Shown here: positions 9,121 through 17,947 of the stretch, one piece after another
Position numbering within the stretch: the first letter of the stretch is position 1
Layout: each line of letters begins with the position of its first letter
Source of the DNA: CAZIAK01 sp964537035
GTDB taxonomy: Bacteria > Planctomycetota > B15-G4
Direction: 5' to 3'
DNA length: 53,752 nucleotides
NCBI GenBank assembly: GCA_964537035.1
Contig: CAZIAK010000035.1
Location: 1 to 53,752, forward strand
Notes under the pieces: model-generated
What the model saw: only the letters and a program-made list of their open reading frames with translations
What the model was told of the DNA's origin: nothing
Database searches by the model: none
Position numbers and translations under genes: made by a program

Positions 9121-10266
9121 ATGTCGTCACCTGTTGCGCAGACGTTGATCGCCGTTTGCTCCGTCGTCCTGCTCAGCCACAGCGCCCCGGCCCAGGAGGC
9201 GCAAGAGCTGTTCCTGCAACAATGCGCCCGCTGCCACGGCGAGACCGGGGACGGCCAGGGCACCGAAGAGCTCGATCGCCCGGCCCGCAGCTTTCAGGAC
9301 GGCGGGTTCTCCTTCGGGGACACGGAGCTGGCCATCTACCGCACCATCACCCACGGCATCCCCGGCTCGCCCATGCCCGCGTTCGGTGACGGCATGACCG
9401 ACGATCAGCGACGGGCCGTGGCGGCCTACGTGCGCACCCTCTGCCCGCCCCGAGACGAGGCCTCTGATGAGGAGACCGAGCTGGTGGTGGGCGAGCACCC
9501 GCTGGTGGCCAAGGGCCTGTTGCGCCCCGTGGTGAGCGGAGCCAACCTCTACCCCAGAGGCCTGCTGGTAGGGACTCCCGACGGCCTGACCTTCGAGTAC
9601 CGCGCCGACGACCTGCGCCTGCTGGCCGTGCGCCAGGGCCCCTTCGCTCGACGTGAAGACTGGACCGGGCGCGGCGGGGCTCCCCTGCAGCCGTTGGGGT
9701 CGGTGGTCTGGCTGAACGAAGGGGGCGACCCGCCAGAACTGTTCTTCGTGTTCCCCCCGGACGCCACACGCCTGATGCCCCTGAAGGTCGTCGTGACGTC
9801 CGTGGCCACACCCCGCGCGGGCGCAGCAATCACCAGCAATCTCGTCGACCCCGGCGGGCGGGTGGTCGCACAGCTCGTCGAATCCCCGCAGCGCTTGAGC
9901 ACGAGCTTCGGCTCGGGATTCACTCGGCGCTTCACCGTCACGGTGGCTGAGGACACCTGGCCACTGCTCATGAAGATGCCCTGGACCCATGAACCAGACA
10001 GCCTTGGCACAGGCCTGGGGCGCGAGCTGACAAGGGCCGAACGAGAGCCTGACATCGCCGGCGTGGACGGCCTGTGGCACGGCGGCGAGCTGCGAGTGCT
10101 CACCTGGACCTCGGGCATCCGCGCTCTCGGCCCAGACGCGCGCTTCGGCCAGCTGCACCTCTCCGGGGACAGCACCGAACGCACCTGCACCTTCGAGATG
10201 CACGTGCTGCCGCTGACAGAACTGCCGGACGACAGGGCGACGCTCGCCCGGGAGCTGCTGCGATGA
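9121..10266 (+). CDS. Exported cytochrome c domain protein
   Basis: This 381-residue protein begins with a signal peptide ending near APAQ (residue 25). A single class I cytochrome c domain follows: heme attachment CARCH (C35, C38, H39) and a probable axial Met in GSPMPAF (M85). The rest, about residues 110-381, is a mainly beta region of unknown function with no further CxxCH. It should be periplasmic and act as an electron carrier or acceptor. Its stop overlaps the start of the next gene as ATGA (10263-10266), so the two are almost certainly co-translated. The pair probably works as a dehydrogenase-like propeller with its cytochrome. That pairing is inferred from order and overlap and is not shown by a known family name. 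Confidence 0.85.
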   Translation: MSSPVAQTLIAVCSVVLLSHSAPAQEAQELFLQQCARCHGETGDGQGTEELDRPARSFQDGGFSFGDTELAIYRTITHGIPGSPMPAFGDGMTDDQRRAVAAYVRTLCPPRDEASDEETELVVGEHPLVAKGLLRPVVSGANLYPRGLLVGTPDGLTFEYRADDLRLLAVRQGPFARREDWTGRGGAPLQPLGSVVWLNEGGDPPELFFVFPPDATRLMPLKVVVTSVATPRAGAAITSNLVDPGGRVVAQLVESPQRLSTSFGSGFTRRFTVTVAEDTWPLLMKMPWTHEPDSLGTGLGRELTRAEREPDIAGVDGLWHGGELRVLTWTSGIRALGPDARFGQLHLSGDSTERTCTFEMHVLPLTELPDDRATLARELLR

Positions 10267-13058
10267 GACGTCCCACACTCACGATGAGACTTCTCTCCCG
10301 CGCCGTGAACACCCGCTGGGTCGCCGCCTCTGTGCTGGCCCTGGTCAGCCTGCCCACCCGAGGCCTGGGCCAGGAGGCGCCGTCAGAAGTCGTCGAAGCC
10401 CCCGCCTCGCTCGTTGAAGCCGAGGCCCTCTACTACACGGTCGAACAGCTCGCCGTCCCCGAAGGCGAAGTGCTCGAGGTGGGCGGGCTCGACTGGCTGC
10501 CTGACGGGCGGCTGGCCGTGAGCACCCGCCGGGGCCGGGTCTGGCTGGTGAGCGACGCGCTGTCCGACTCCCCCCGCTTCGAGCTCTACGCCGAGGGCCT
10601 GCAAGAGGGGCTGGGACTGAACGCCATGGCCGTCCCCGACGGCCAGGGCGGCACCCGCGAGGGGCTGTTCGTGGTGCAGCGGGGCGAGCTCACCGAACTC
10701 ATCGACAGCGACCACGACGGACGGGCCGAGACCTGGCGCCTGGTCAGCAACGACTGGGGACTCTCGGGCAACTACCACGAGTTCGCCTTCGGCCTGCCCG
10801 ACGACGACGACGGCAAGGTCTACGTCAGCCTCAACGTGGGCTTTCTCGAACCGGAGTGGTGGCTCGGCCGTTCGGTGGTGCCCTACCGGGGCTGGATCCT
10901 GCAGATCGATCCGCTCACCGGGGAGACCGTGCCCTTCGCCAGCGGCGTGCGCAGTCCCTGCGGCCTGGGCCTGAACAGCGCGGGCGATCTGTTCTTCACG
11001 GACAACCAGGGCGACTGGCTGGCCGCCTGTCCCATTCATCATGTGCAGCAGGGCAGCTTCTTCGGACACCCCGCGTCTCTCGACTGGACCGAGGCGTATC
11101 AGCGCCAGGACGCGCGGGCCAGCCTGACCCAGCCACCCAGTACGCCCCGGGCCGATGCGGCGGTGTGGGTGCCCTACAAGTGGTCACGGTCCTCGGGCAA
11201 CCTGGTACCCGACCTCACCGAGGGGGCGTTCGGCCCCTTCGCCGGGCAACTCTTCCTGGCCGAGCTCACCAACGGCATGGTGCTGCGGGTCATGCTCGAG
11301 AAGGTGCGCGGCGAGTACCAGGGCGCGGTGATCCCCTTTCGTCATCAGGTGGGTTCGGCCGTGCGCCTGCTCTTCGGCGACGACGGCACCCTGCTCGCCG
11401 GCCTGACCAACCGGGGCTGGGGCGGACTCGCTCCCGCCGACGGCCTGACGTCCATTCGCTGGACCGGACGCACGCCCCTGGAGATGCACGACGTGCACCT
11501 GCTGCAGGACGGCTTCGAGATCGACTTCACCTTGCCTCTCGCGGATGACCTGCAGCTCACTCCCGATGACATCACCCTGACCCAGTACGACTACGACTAC
11601 TGGTGGGAGTACGGCTCGCCGGAGCGGCACACCACCGAGGTGGCGGTCACCGGGCTGGCGCTCTCTGACGACCGGCGCACGCTCACCGTGACCACCGCCG
11701 GCCTGACCCCCGCCATGGTGGCCCGGCTGGTCCTGCGCGGCGCCCGGACCAACGACGGCACGGCCCTGCTCCACGACGAGTTCGCCTACACCATCAACCA
11801 GCTGCCCGAGGGACCGGCCACCCACGAGCACGTGGTCAAGGAGGTCGAGCCCCCGCCGTCGCGGACCGCCGGCAAGGAAGGCTGGCTGCGGCTGTCCTAC
11901 GGCGACGCCCTCGACGCCTGGGAGAGCACGGGCTGGGCCCTGGTCGATGCCGACCTCGACCCGGACAACCGCCGCGCCTTCGTCACCCGCCCCGGGGTCA
12001 ACGCCCTGGTCAACGTGGACCACGGTCCGGCCAGCGACTACGTGAGCCGCTACGACTTCGGCAGCGGCATCTATCACGTGGAGTTCATGCTCGCCGAGGG
12101 CAGCAGCGCGGCGGTCTTCATCCAAGGGCGCTACGGCATCGAACTGGCGGACGACACGTTCGGGCTCGCTGACGATGAGCTGGCCACGGGCGCCCTCATG
12201 GCCTCGGCCAGTGGCGACCGAGGCGCCCTGCCTCCCAGCTTCGACGGCTACACCGGCGCAGGCAGCTGGCACACCCTGGACGTGACCTTCCACGCGCCCC
12301 GCTTTGACGCTGACGGAGTGAAGACCGCCAACGCCCGCTTCGAAGAGGTCCGTCTGGACAAGGTGCTCATCCACGAAGACATCGAGCTCTCAGGGCCCAC
12401 CACGGGCGGCCTCGCTGGCGAGCGCGCCCTGGCGCCCCTGGTCATCGCCGCAGACGGCGGCCCCCTGGCCCTGCGCACCCTGGAGTTCTTCGCCCGGGGC
12501 GAGCCGGACGTCCGCTCGGGCTGGGTGCCGGTGTTTGACGGCCAGTCCCTCTCAGGCTGGCGCTCGGCTCCGGACGCCCCCACCGACCCGGACCTGGGCG
12601 GCTGGGAGATGGAAGACGGCGAGCTGCTGGGCTACGGCCCCCTGCACCACCTGTTCAGTCCTCGCGACGACTACGTGAACTTCAGCCTGCGGGCCAGGGT
12701 CTCCGTGGGCGACGGGGGCACGGGCAGCCTGTTCCTCCGGGCACCCTTCGGCGGCGGCACGCCCCCGGGCTACCAGATCCAGCTCAGCGGCAGCACCAAT
12801 GACCCGCTCACCACGGGCAGCGTGGTGGGGCTGGCGCCTGTGACCGTGCAACTGATCCCTCCGGGGACACCCTTCGACATCGAGGTGCGCTGCCAGGACG
12901 TGGCCGAGGGCACGGCCATCACCGTCTGGATCAACGGCGTGGTGGTGAGCGACGTGATCGACGCCGAGCGGCGCTACGGCTCTGGCCACATCGTGCTGCA
13001 GCAGCACCATGACGGGGCCATGATCCGGCTCACGAACGTCGAGGTCCGAGAGGGCTGA
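10263..13058 (+). CDS. Exported beta-propeller protein with C-terminal DUF1080 (3-keto-disaccharide hydrolase-like) domains
   Basis: This 931-residue secreted protein has an N-terminal signal peptide (hydrophobic VAASVLALVSLPTRGLGQ). A propeller of the glucose/sorbosone dehydrogenase or membrane-bound dehydrogenase type covers about residues 55-460 (GGLDWLPDGRLAVSTRRGRVWLV; SPCGLGLNSAGDLFFTDNQGDW). A beta-sandwich region with TLTVTTAGLTPAM follows. The last third looks like two DUF1080 units: an incomplete one around residues 590-755 (GSGIYHVEFMLAEGSSAAVFIQGRYG) and a clear one around 755-931 (WVPVFDGQSLSGWR to MIRLTNVEVREG). DUF1080 proteins bind or cleave 3-keto-glycosides. The start at 10263 uses the ATGA overlap with the cytochrome gene. 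Together the pair suggests periplasmic sugar oxidation followed by keto-sugar cleavage, which is an inference. Confidence 0.82.
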   Translation: MRRPTLTMRLLSRAVNTRWVAASVLALVSLPTRGLGQEAPSEVVEAPASLVEAEALYYTVEQLAVPEGEVLEVGGLDWLPDGRLAVSTRRGRVWLVSDALSDSPRFELYAEGLQEGLGLNAMAVPDGQGGTREGLFVVQRGELTELIDSDHDGRAETWRLVSNDWGLSGNYHEFAFGLPDDDDGKVYVSLNVGFLEPEWWLGRSVVPYRGWILQIDPLTGETVPFASGVRSPCGLGLNSAGDLFFTDNQGDWLAACPIHHVQQGSFFGHPASLDWTEAYQRQDARASLTQPPSTPRADAAVWVPYKWSRSSGNLVPDLTEGAFGPFAGQLFLAELTNGMVLRVMLEKVRGEYQGAVIPFRHQVGSAVRLLFGDDGTLLAGLTNRGWGGLAPADGLTSIRWTGRTPLEMHDVHLLQDGFEIDFTLPLADDLQLTPDDITLTQYDYDYWWEYGSPERHTTEVAVTGLALSDDRRTLTVTTAGLTPAMVARLVLRGARTNDGTALLHDEFAYTINQLPEGPATHEHVVKEVEPPPSRTAGKEGWLRLSYGDALDAWESTGWALVDADLDPDNRRAFVTRPGVNALVNVDHGPASDYVSRYDFGSGIYHVEFMLAEGSSAAVFIQGRYGIELADDTFGLADDELATGALMASASGDRGALPPSFDGYTGAGSWHTLDVTFHAPRFDADGVKTANARFEEVRLDKVLIHEDIELSGPTTGGLAGERALAPLVIAADGGPLALRTLEFFARGEPDVRSGWVPVFDGQSLSGWRSAPDAPTDPDLGGWEMEDGELLGYGPLHHLFSPRDDYVNFSLRARVSVGDGGTGSLFLRAPFGGGTPPGYQIQLSGSTNDPLTTGSVVGLAPVTVQLIPPGTPFDIEVRCQDVAEGTAITVWINGVVVSDVIDAERRYGSGHIVLQQHHDGAMIRLTNVEVREG

Positions 13059-13062
13059 GCTC

Positions 13063-13371
13063 TCAGCGCAACGCCGGCGCCGGCCAACCCAGGGCCGGTG
13101 GACTCACGAGCGCGCTGGCCGAGGCCTCTGAGGCGTGCGCTCCACGCCGCGGGAGCCCCAACGGTCCGGGGTGAGCCTGCCCATCCACAGCGTCCAGGCT
13201 GTTCACGGGCCGAGCCTGCACAGCGGGCATGGCGACCTGAATGTCCAGCAGCTGATCGAGAGACAGGTAGGTCAGATCGACCGGCTCGGGGGATGCATCC
13301 CGACCCACCGCCTGGCCAGTAGCCAAGACCAGGCAACTCAACAGCAGCACTGTGGTCAGGATCGAACGCAA
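13063..13371 (-). CDS. Short exported protein, possible remnant of a TonB-dependent receptor N-terminus
   Basis: This 102-codon frame encodes a convincing signal peptide (RSILTTVLLLSCLVLATGQA) followed by VDLTYLSLDQLLDIQV. That pattern is typical of the segment before the plug domain in TonB-dependent receptors (DLTxLSLExLLxIxV). The sequence then turns into low-complexity Pro/Ala/His residues and stops, with no plug or barrel. It starts at TTG, because a TGA in frame upstream rules out longer forms. It is convergent with the DUF1080 gene, with four bases between the stops. It could be a genuine small secreted protein or a decayed 5' fragment. I favour the fragment, with low certainty. Confidence 0.4.
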   Translation of the reverse strand: MRSILTTVLLLSCLVLATGQAVGRDASPEPVDLTYLSLDQLLDIQVAMPAVQARPVNSLDAVDGQAHPGPLGLPRRGAHASEASASALVSPPALGWPAPALR

Positions 13372-13595
13372 GGGGAGCGTCTCGGTGAGTCAGATCCAGG
13401 CCGCTTCTGCCCGCAACCCCGGCGAACAACATAAGCAGTCTGGAACGGTCTTTCTCATCGGCAGGTCCGCCAGGGAGCTTGACGGCTTCAAACAAGAATC
13501 CTGCCCGAAATCTTCACCCAATGGCCACATTGAACAAAATGTCATTCAGGTCGTCGGGGGTTGCGAAGGCCGGCTGCCCGTCTATCTTCTCCCCC

Positions 13596-14156
13596 ATGAA
13601 CACTCAAGCTCAGCTCACCTGGTGGGACGCAGCCCGTCCCTGGACCGAGACCTTCGACGCCCTGCAGGACAAGCGGGACATCTGGGAAGCCAATCTGCGG
13701 CGGGCCAAGGTTCGGCCCCAAGAGGCGGCACGACTCGCGGCACTGCCTGGCCCTCGCCGGGTGCTGGTGCTCACCGAGGATTGGTGCGGGGACGCGGCGC
13801 GGAGCGTGCCCGGCCTGGCCGCGGCCCTCGATGGTGTGTCCGGCGTCGAGCTGCGCTGCCTCGACAGCGACAACCACCCTGCGGCCATCGATGGCTACCT
13901 GACCCACGGCGGGCGGGCCATCCCCATGGTGATCGTCTACGACGAGCTGGGACATGAGCTGGGAGCCTGGGGACCCCGCCCCGCGCCGCTGCAGGCCCTG
14001 CTCAGGGAGCGGCTGGCCACGGAGGGCAGCCCCACGGACGCAGAGAGCAAGGCCGCTTTCTACGCGCCGATCATGGCCTGGTACAGCAAGGATCGAGGCG
14101 TCACCGTCCTGCAAGAGGTGTTGATGCTGCTCGAACGGGGCGGCATGGCCCGCTGA
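13596..14156 (+). CDS. Thioredoxin-fold protein (Thioredoxin_9-like)
   Basis: This 186-residue cytosolic protein has a thioredoxin-like core: VLVLTEDWCGDAARSVPGLAAAL carries the usual Trp-Cys-Gly-Asp turn, but the second cysteine of the CxxC motif is replaced by Ala. HGGRAIPMVIVYDE supplies the cis-Pro strand, and FYAPIMAWYSKDRG lies near the C-terminus. With one active-site Cys it may work as a monothiol reductase or bind a partner rather than oxidise dithiols. The WCGD-type family commonly lacks a perfect CxxC. I chose the ATG at 13596; the frame stays open for 39 codons upstream, but that stretch (SNKNPARNLHP...) is unlike the domain. The 224 bases upstream hold no other gene. The cytidine deaminase follows 116 bases later. 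Confidence 0.75.
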   Translation: MNTQAQLTWWDAARPWTETFDALQDKRDIWEANLRRAKVRPQEAARLAALPGPRRVLVLTEDWCGDAARSVPGLAAALDGVSGVELRCLDSDNHPAAIDGYLTHGGRAIPMVIVYDELGHELGAWGPRPAPLQALLRERLATEGSPTDAESKAAFYAPIMAWYSKDRGVTVLQEVLMLLERGGMAR

Positions 14157-14272
14157 ACGGCTACCATCTGTCGCACCCGTCAAGACGGCGACCGCCTCTT
14201 GGCCGCGCTCCCAAGCCACCCCTCCCTCAACTCGCGCTGCCAGCCCCCGACGCCCTCGCCAGGAGATCTGCC

Positions 14273-14686
14273 ATGGACACCGATCAACTCATCGCCCTGG
14301 CCACCGAGGCAAGGGGCGCGTCCTACTCGCCCTACTCGAACTACCCGGTGGGTGCGGCGGTCCAGAGCGAGAGCGGTGAGGTGTTCACGGGCTGCAACGT
14401 GGAGAACGCGTCCTACGGCCTGACCATCTGCGCCGAGCGGGTGGCCGTGTTCAACGCCGTGGCCGCCGGGCACGTTCGGCTGGTGGCCGCCGCGATCGTC
14501 ACCCCCAGCAAGGGCGCGCCCTGCGGCGCCTGTCGTCAGGTGCTGTTGGAGTTCGGCCCCGAGATGATCGTGCACATCGCCAGCCCGGACGGCGATCGAC
14601 GCAGCCGCACCATGGCCCAGCTGCTCCCCGAGAGCTTCGGGCCCAGCGATCTCAAAGCCTGGTCAGAACGCCAGCAAGACGATTAG
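14273..14686 (+). CDS. cdd: Cytidine deaminase
   Basis: This 137-residue protein is a homotetrameric-type cytidine deaminase. It converts cytidine and deoxycytidine to uridine and deoxyuridine in pyrimidine salvage. All hallmarks are present: SYSPYSNYPVGAA near the N-terminus; GCNVENASYGLTICAER with zinc ligand C53 and catalytic E55; and PCGACRQ with zinc ligands C84 and C87. The length is standard for the short bacterial class. The start is fixed by AGGAG eight bases before the ATG. Its product uridine is the substrate of the uridine phosphorylase encoded convergently 176 bases away, and the nucleoside transporter follows that gene. TACCAT at 14162-14167 may be a -10 box. Confidence 0.95.
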   Translation: MDTDQLIALATEARGASYSPYSNYPVGAAVQSESGEVFTGCNVENASYGLTICAERVAVFNAVAAGHVRLVAAAIVTPSKGAPCGACRQVLLEFGPEMIVHIASPDGDRRSRTMAQLLPESFGPSDLKAWSERQQDD

Positions 14687-14707
14687 GAGTCAGCGTTACA
14701 GGTCGCT

Positions 14708-14839
14708 CTCTGGGGCGTGCTGCCGGGCTGCTCTGTCTCTGGCCCGGGGGGTCTGGAGCGAGTGTGGAGGCGCAGCCGACCCTGTCTGAGCGAAACGGCC
14801 CCCCTGGCGAGAATCAGGGCCTCCCGCAGCACCCCAGAG
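14708..14839. terminator. Long imperfect inverted repeat between convergent cdd and udp
   Basis: The outer arms are CTCTGGGGCGTGCTGC (14708-14723) and GCAGCACCCCAGAG (14826-14839), complementary apart from a 2-base bulge. Inside them, a GGGGGG run on the left can pair with a CCCCCC run on the right. The element fills most of the 176-base space between two convergent stops, so a bidirectional transcription end is the simplest reading. There is no T tract. Confidence 0.4.
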
Positions 14840-14862
14840 GCGGCGATCTGCAGCGCTGACCC

Positions 14863-15693
14863 CTAGCTTGGTGGCGCCAGGTGAAACGATCCGCCGCCGG
14901 GCTGGGCGTCCATGGTGGCCAGGTAGTCGAGGGCCCGGAGGGCCACGTCGATGGCTCGGCCCTCTGCTGCGGCCTTCTCTTCGGGACCGATGAAACGGTT
15001 CGCCGTGCGGTTGGCGAAGACGGCGCACACGGCGGCGGCGCGCAGGCCGGCCAGTGAGGCCAGGGTGAGCAGGGTGGAGGCTTCCATCTCCATGTTGACC
15101 ACGCCCTGCTTGCCGAGACGCTCCGGGATGTCGGTGCGCTTGGGCGGGATGGCGCCGTCTTGGCGACACTGCCAGCCGTAGAACCCCGACGCGGTGGCGG
15201 TCAGCCCGGCCTTGTAGGTGGCCCCCAGCTCTTCGGCGGCGGACACCAGGGCCAGCACCACCTCGTGATGGGCGACGGCGGGATAGCTCTCGTCGACAAA
15301 GGCCAAAGACGTCGACTCAAGGCGCACCGCACCGGTGGTGATGGCCAGCCCCCCGATGTCGAGGTCGGGCTGCAACGAGCCACAGCTGCCCACGCGGATG
15401 AACGTCGGCGCGGACACGCACTGCAGCAGCTCCATCACGGCGATCTCGGTGTTGTCGCAGCCGATGCCCGTGCCCATGACCGTCAGCTCGCGACCGCGAT
15501 ACGCGCCGGTGGCGGTGACGTACTCGCGGCAGGACTTGCGCAGGCGCACGGAGTCCATGCGCGCGGCGATCTTCTCGACCCGGTCCGGGTCGCCCACGAG
15601 CAAGATGCGATCGGCCACTTCGCCGGGGGCGAGGCCGATGTGGTACTGACGCCCGTCGGCATCCTGAACCTTGTCAGCGGTGGAACGTGGCAT
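14863..15693 (-). CDS. udp: Uridine phosphorylase-like nucleoside phosphorylase
   Basis: This 276-residue PNP/UDP-family phosphorylase cleaves uridine (or a related nucleoside) with phosphate to the base and ribose-1-phosphate. Signatures are YHIGLAPGEVADRILLVGDPDRV (phosphate-binding Gly-Asp-Pro-x-Arg), GTGIGCDNTEIAVMEL, RVGSCGSLQPD, FYGWQCR, and NMEMEAST with the ribose-binding Glu. The family is secure. Substrate specificity for uridine is inferred from the neighbouring cytidine deaminase and CNT transporter. Another nucleoside is possible. The start at 15693 lies 53 bases downstream of the transporter stop on the same strand, so the two genes are probably one transcript. Confidence 0.88.
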   Translation of the reverse strand: MPRSTADKVQDADGRQYHIGLAPGEVADRILLVGDPDRVEKIAARMDSVRLRKSCREYVTATGAYRGRELTVMGTGIGCDNTEIAVMELLQCVSAPTFIRVGSCGSLQPDLDIGGLAITTGAVRLESTSLAFVDESYPAVAHHEVVLALVSAAEELGATYKAGLTATASGFYGWQCRQDGAIPPKRTDIPERLGKQGVVNMEMEASTLLTLASLAGLRAAAVCAVFANRTANRFIGPEEKAAAEGRAIDVALRALDYLATMDAQPGGGSFHLAPPS

Positions 15694-15746
15694 GGCCAGC
15701 TCTCCTGTGTTTGTGTCTGCGCCCGGGAACCCCGCGGCGGGTCAGC

Positions 15747-16982
15747 TCAGCTCAACATGCCAGCCATGGCCGCGGTCATGCAGGTGACCAACGCACCGCA
15801 CCACATGGCCTTCACCGCCAGCTTGGCGATCTCGCCCCTTCGTTCGGGAGCCATGGCACCGAGCCCGCCGATCTGAATGGCCACCGAGCCCAGGTTGGCG
15901 AAGCCGCACAAGGCGAACGAGGCGATCAGCTTGGTGTGCTCACCGATCTGCCCCGCGTCGACCATGCTCTTCATCTCTTGATAGGCCACGAGCTCGGTGA
16001 GCACGATCTTCTTGCCCAGCAACTCGCTCAGGTACATGGTCTCGCCGGGGTCGGCCCCCAGGGCGTAGGCGATGGGATAAAAGACGTAGCCCAGGATCAT
16101 CTCGATACTGAGCGGCGTGCCATCGCTGCCCGGCACGTCGATGCCACCCAGGAACCAGTTGGCCACGGCCACCAGTCCCAGGAAGGCGATCAGCATGCCG
16201 CCCACGTTGAGGGCCAGCTGCAGCCCGTCGATGGCGCCGTTCGAGGCGGCCTCGACCGCGCCGCCCGCTTCGCTCTTGGCCAGGTCGACGACCTTACCCA
16301 TGGTCTCGCTCTCTTCGGTCTCGGGCATGAGCATCTTGCTGCACACCAGGCCCGCGGGCACGGCCATGACGCTGGCCACCATGAGGTGACCGGGCTCCAC
16401 GCCGAAGCCCACGTAGAGCGCGAACACGCCGCCGGCGATGGTGCAGTAGCCACCCACCATGATCGCGTGAATCTCGCTCCTCGTCATGCGCCCGATGTAG
16501 GGCTTGACCATCAACGGCGCCTCGGTCTGGCCCACGAAGATGTTGCTGCAAGCGGACAGCGACTCCGAGCCCGACGTACCCATGAGCTTGGCCATGACCC
16601 TGGCCATCATGCGCACCACGAACTGCATCACACCCAGGTGGTAGAGCACGGCCATCAGCGACGAGAAGAAGATCAGCGTGGGCAGCACCCAGGTGGCGAA
16701 GACGAAGCCGATGGACGACGACGCCCCGTCAGCCGGCGGGCCGATGGGGCCGAAGATGAAGCTCGCCCCCGCCGCGGCCACGTTGAGCAGGTCCTTGAAC
16801 CAGTCACCCACCCCGCGCAGGAACTCGTTGCCCCGGTCCCACTTGAGGAAGATGAAGCCCAGGACGAACTGCAGCAGGACCCCCACAGCCACCAGTCGCC
16901 ACTTGATGGCCTTGCGGTTGCTCGAAAAGACATACAGGAGGCCGAGCATGGCCACGATGCCGAGCACTGGTCGAATGATCAT
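15747..16982 (-). CDS. Concentrative nucleoside transporter (CNT/NupC family)
   Basis: This 411-residue inner-membrane protein imports nucleosides by Na+ or H+ symport. It is strongly hydrophobic and has CNT-family segments: IRPVLGIVAMLGLLYVFSSNRKAIKWR at the N-terminus; MGTSGSESLSACSNIFVGQTEAPLMVKP (the conserved EAP region involved in nucleoside and cation binding); and ELVAYQEMKSM with SFALCGFANLGSVAIQIGG near the C-terminus. The length is normal for bacterial CNTs. The region around residues 75-95 (FGPIGPPADGASSS) is a less conserved loop. It lies upstream of the phosphorylase in the same orientation. Transport followed by phosphorolysis is the expected pathway. Confidence 0.93.
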   Translation of the reverse strand: MIIRPVLGIVAMLGLLYVFSSNRKAIKWRLVAVGVLLQFVLGFIFLKWDRGNEFLRGVGDWFKDLLNVAAAGASFIFGPIGPPADGASSSIGFVFATWVLPTLIFFSSLMAVLYHLGVMQFVVRMMARVMAKLMGTSGSESLSACSNIFVGQTEAPLMVKPYIGRMTRSEIHAIMVGGYCTIAGGVFALYVGFGVEPGHLMVASVMAVPAGLVCSKMLMPETEESETMGKVVDLAKSEAGGAVEAASNGAIDGLQLALNVGGMLIAFLGLVAVANWFLGGIDVPGSDGTPLSIEMILGYVFYPIAYALGADPGETMYLSELLGKKIVLTELVAYQEMKSMVDAGQIGEHTKLIASFALCGFANLGSVAIQIGGLGAMAPERRGEIAKLAVKAMWCGALVTCMTAAMAGMLS

Positions 16983-17120
16983 GAAACGCCCCGATGTGTC
17001 TGCGAGCTGCCGTCCGTTCGGCAGGTCATCTTTTCTGGCGCCTCGGCGGGCGTCCAGACAAAAGACATCTGGGAGAGGCTGCCCAGGGCCAATCGCAGCC
17101 TGGGCGGGGAGCGGCCGGGC

Positions 17121-17786
17121 TCAGATCGACTCGGTGGCGGCCGACGGGGACGCCCGCCGTTCAGCCAGGCGCTCGACGTCTCGGGACAGCTCGACGGCGG
17201 CGCTGGCACGGGCCTCGTCACGGCGCTGCATGCCACTCAGAGACAGGGTGCGATCGATCATGCGGATGCGCTCCTGCATGGAGAGCGAGGCCATGGGGAT
17301 GTAGGGCACGCTGAACCACTCGAGCATGAACTTCACCATGCCATCGATGCGCACGACCTCTTCCCAGTTGACGCCAGCGCGCACTCCATCTTCGACCACC
17401 AGGTCGCGGTGCGGGCGAACGAAGAACACCAGCCCCTCTCGCACCGATTGCATGTAGGACATCATCTTCTCGTCCCGGGCCAGCTCACCGAGAATCGTCG
17501 AGTGGTGGGCCGCGTAGGCCAGGTTGCAGAAGGCACGATCGCTGACGAAGCTGCCCGCCTGCTCGGTTTCGGCCTCGACCTGACGGCGGAAGACCTCGCG
17601 CTGATAGCGATCGACCACGCCGATGTTCGAGCGGATCGAATCGAGCTGCTCCTCCATCTCGGCGAGCACACCTCGGGCCACCTCGGAGATCATGGGCAGG
17701 CCGTAAGCGTCACGGATCCAGCGAGCGAGGGTCGTCTTGCCCGTGGAGTGGGCGCCCACGAGATAGATGCGGTTTGTCTTGCGCAT
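17121..17786 (-). CDS. P-loop ATPase/kinase, AAA_28 (NadR-kinase-like)
   Basis: This 221-residue cytosolic P-loop protein begins MRKTNRIYLVGAHSTGKTTLARW, with Walker A at residues 10-17. EVARGVLAEM and VSDRAFCNLAYA resemble the substrate and lid regions of the AAA_28 family, which includes the ribosylnicotinamide-kinase half of NadR and several small-molecule kinases. RPHRDLVVEDGVR probably belongs to the lid. The start at 17786 is set by AGGAGAG upstream of the ATG; 26 more open codons further upstream are not needed. TACGGT (17827-17832, minus strand) is a possible -10. It sits 138 bases upstream of the nucleoside transporter on the same strand, which makes a nucleoside or nucleotide substrate attractive, but that is inference. 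The 16983-17120 spacer holds no gene. Confidence 0.72.
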   Translation of the reverse strand: MRKTNRIYLVGAHSTGKTTLARWIRDAYGLPMISEVARGVLAEMEEQLDSIRSNIGVVDRYQREVFRRQVEAETEQAGSFVSDRAFCNLAYAAHHSTILGELARDEKMMSYMQSVREGLVFFVRPHRDLVVEDGVRAGVNWEEVVRIDGMVKFMLEWFSVPYIPMASLSMQERIRMIDRTLSLSGMQRRDEARASAAVELSRDVERLAERRASPSAATESI

Positions 17787-17947
17787 GACCTGCTCTCCTC
17801 TGTGTGTCCGTGCGGTTGCGGGCCGCACCGTAGCACCGCCCCATGGCCCTTGAGAACCGCCCATCGGCGACCCCGGAGAGCGCGCCGGAGCGGTTGTTCA
17901 CAACTTCGTGGAGAGTCAGTGGAGAGCCTGTTGGCAATGGGTTGACT

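Noticed and set aside
15687..17945. A 752-codon plus-strand frame across the transporter region
   Set aside because: It covers two clear minus-strand genes (CNT transporter and P-loop protein) and has His/Gln-rich shadow composition.
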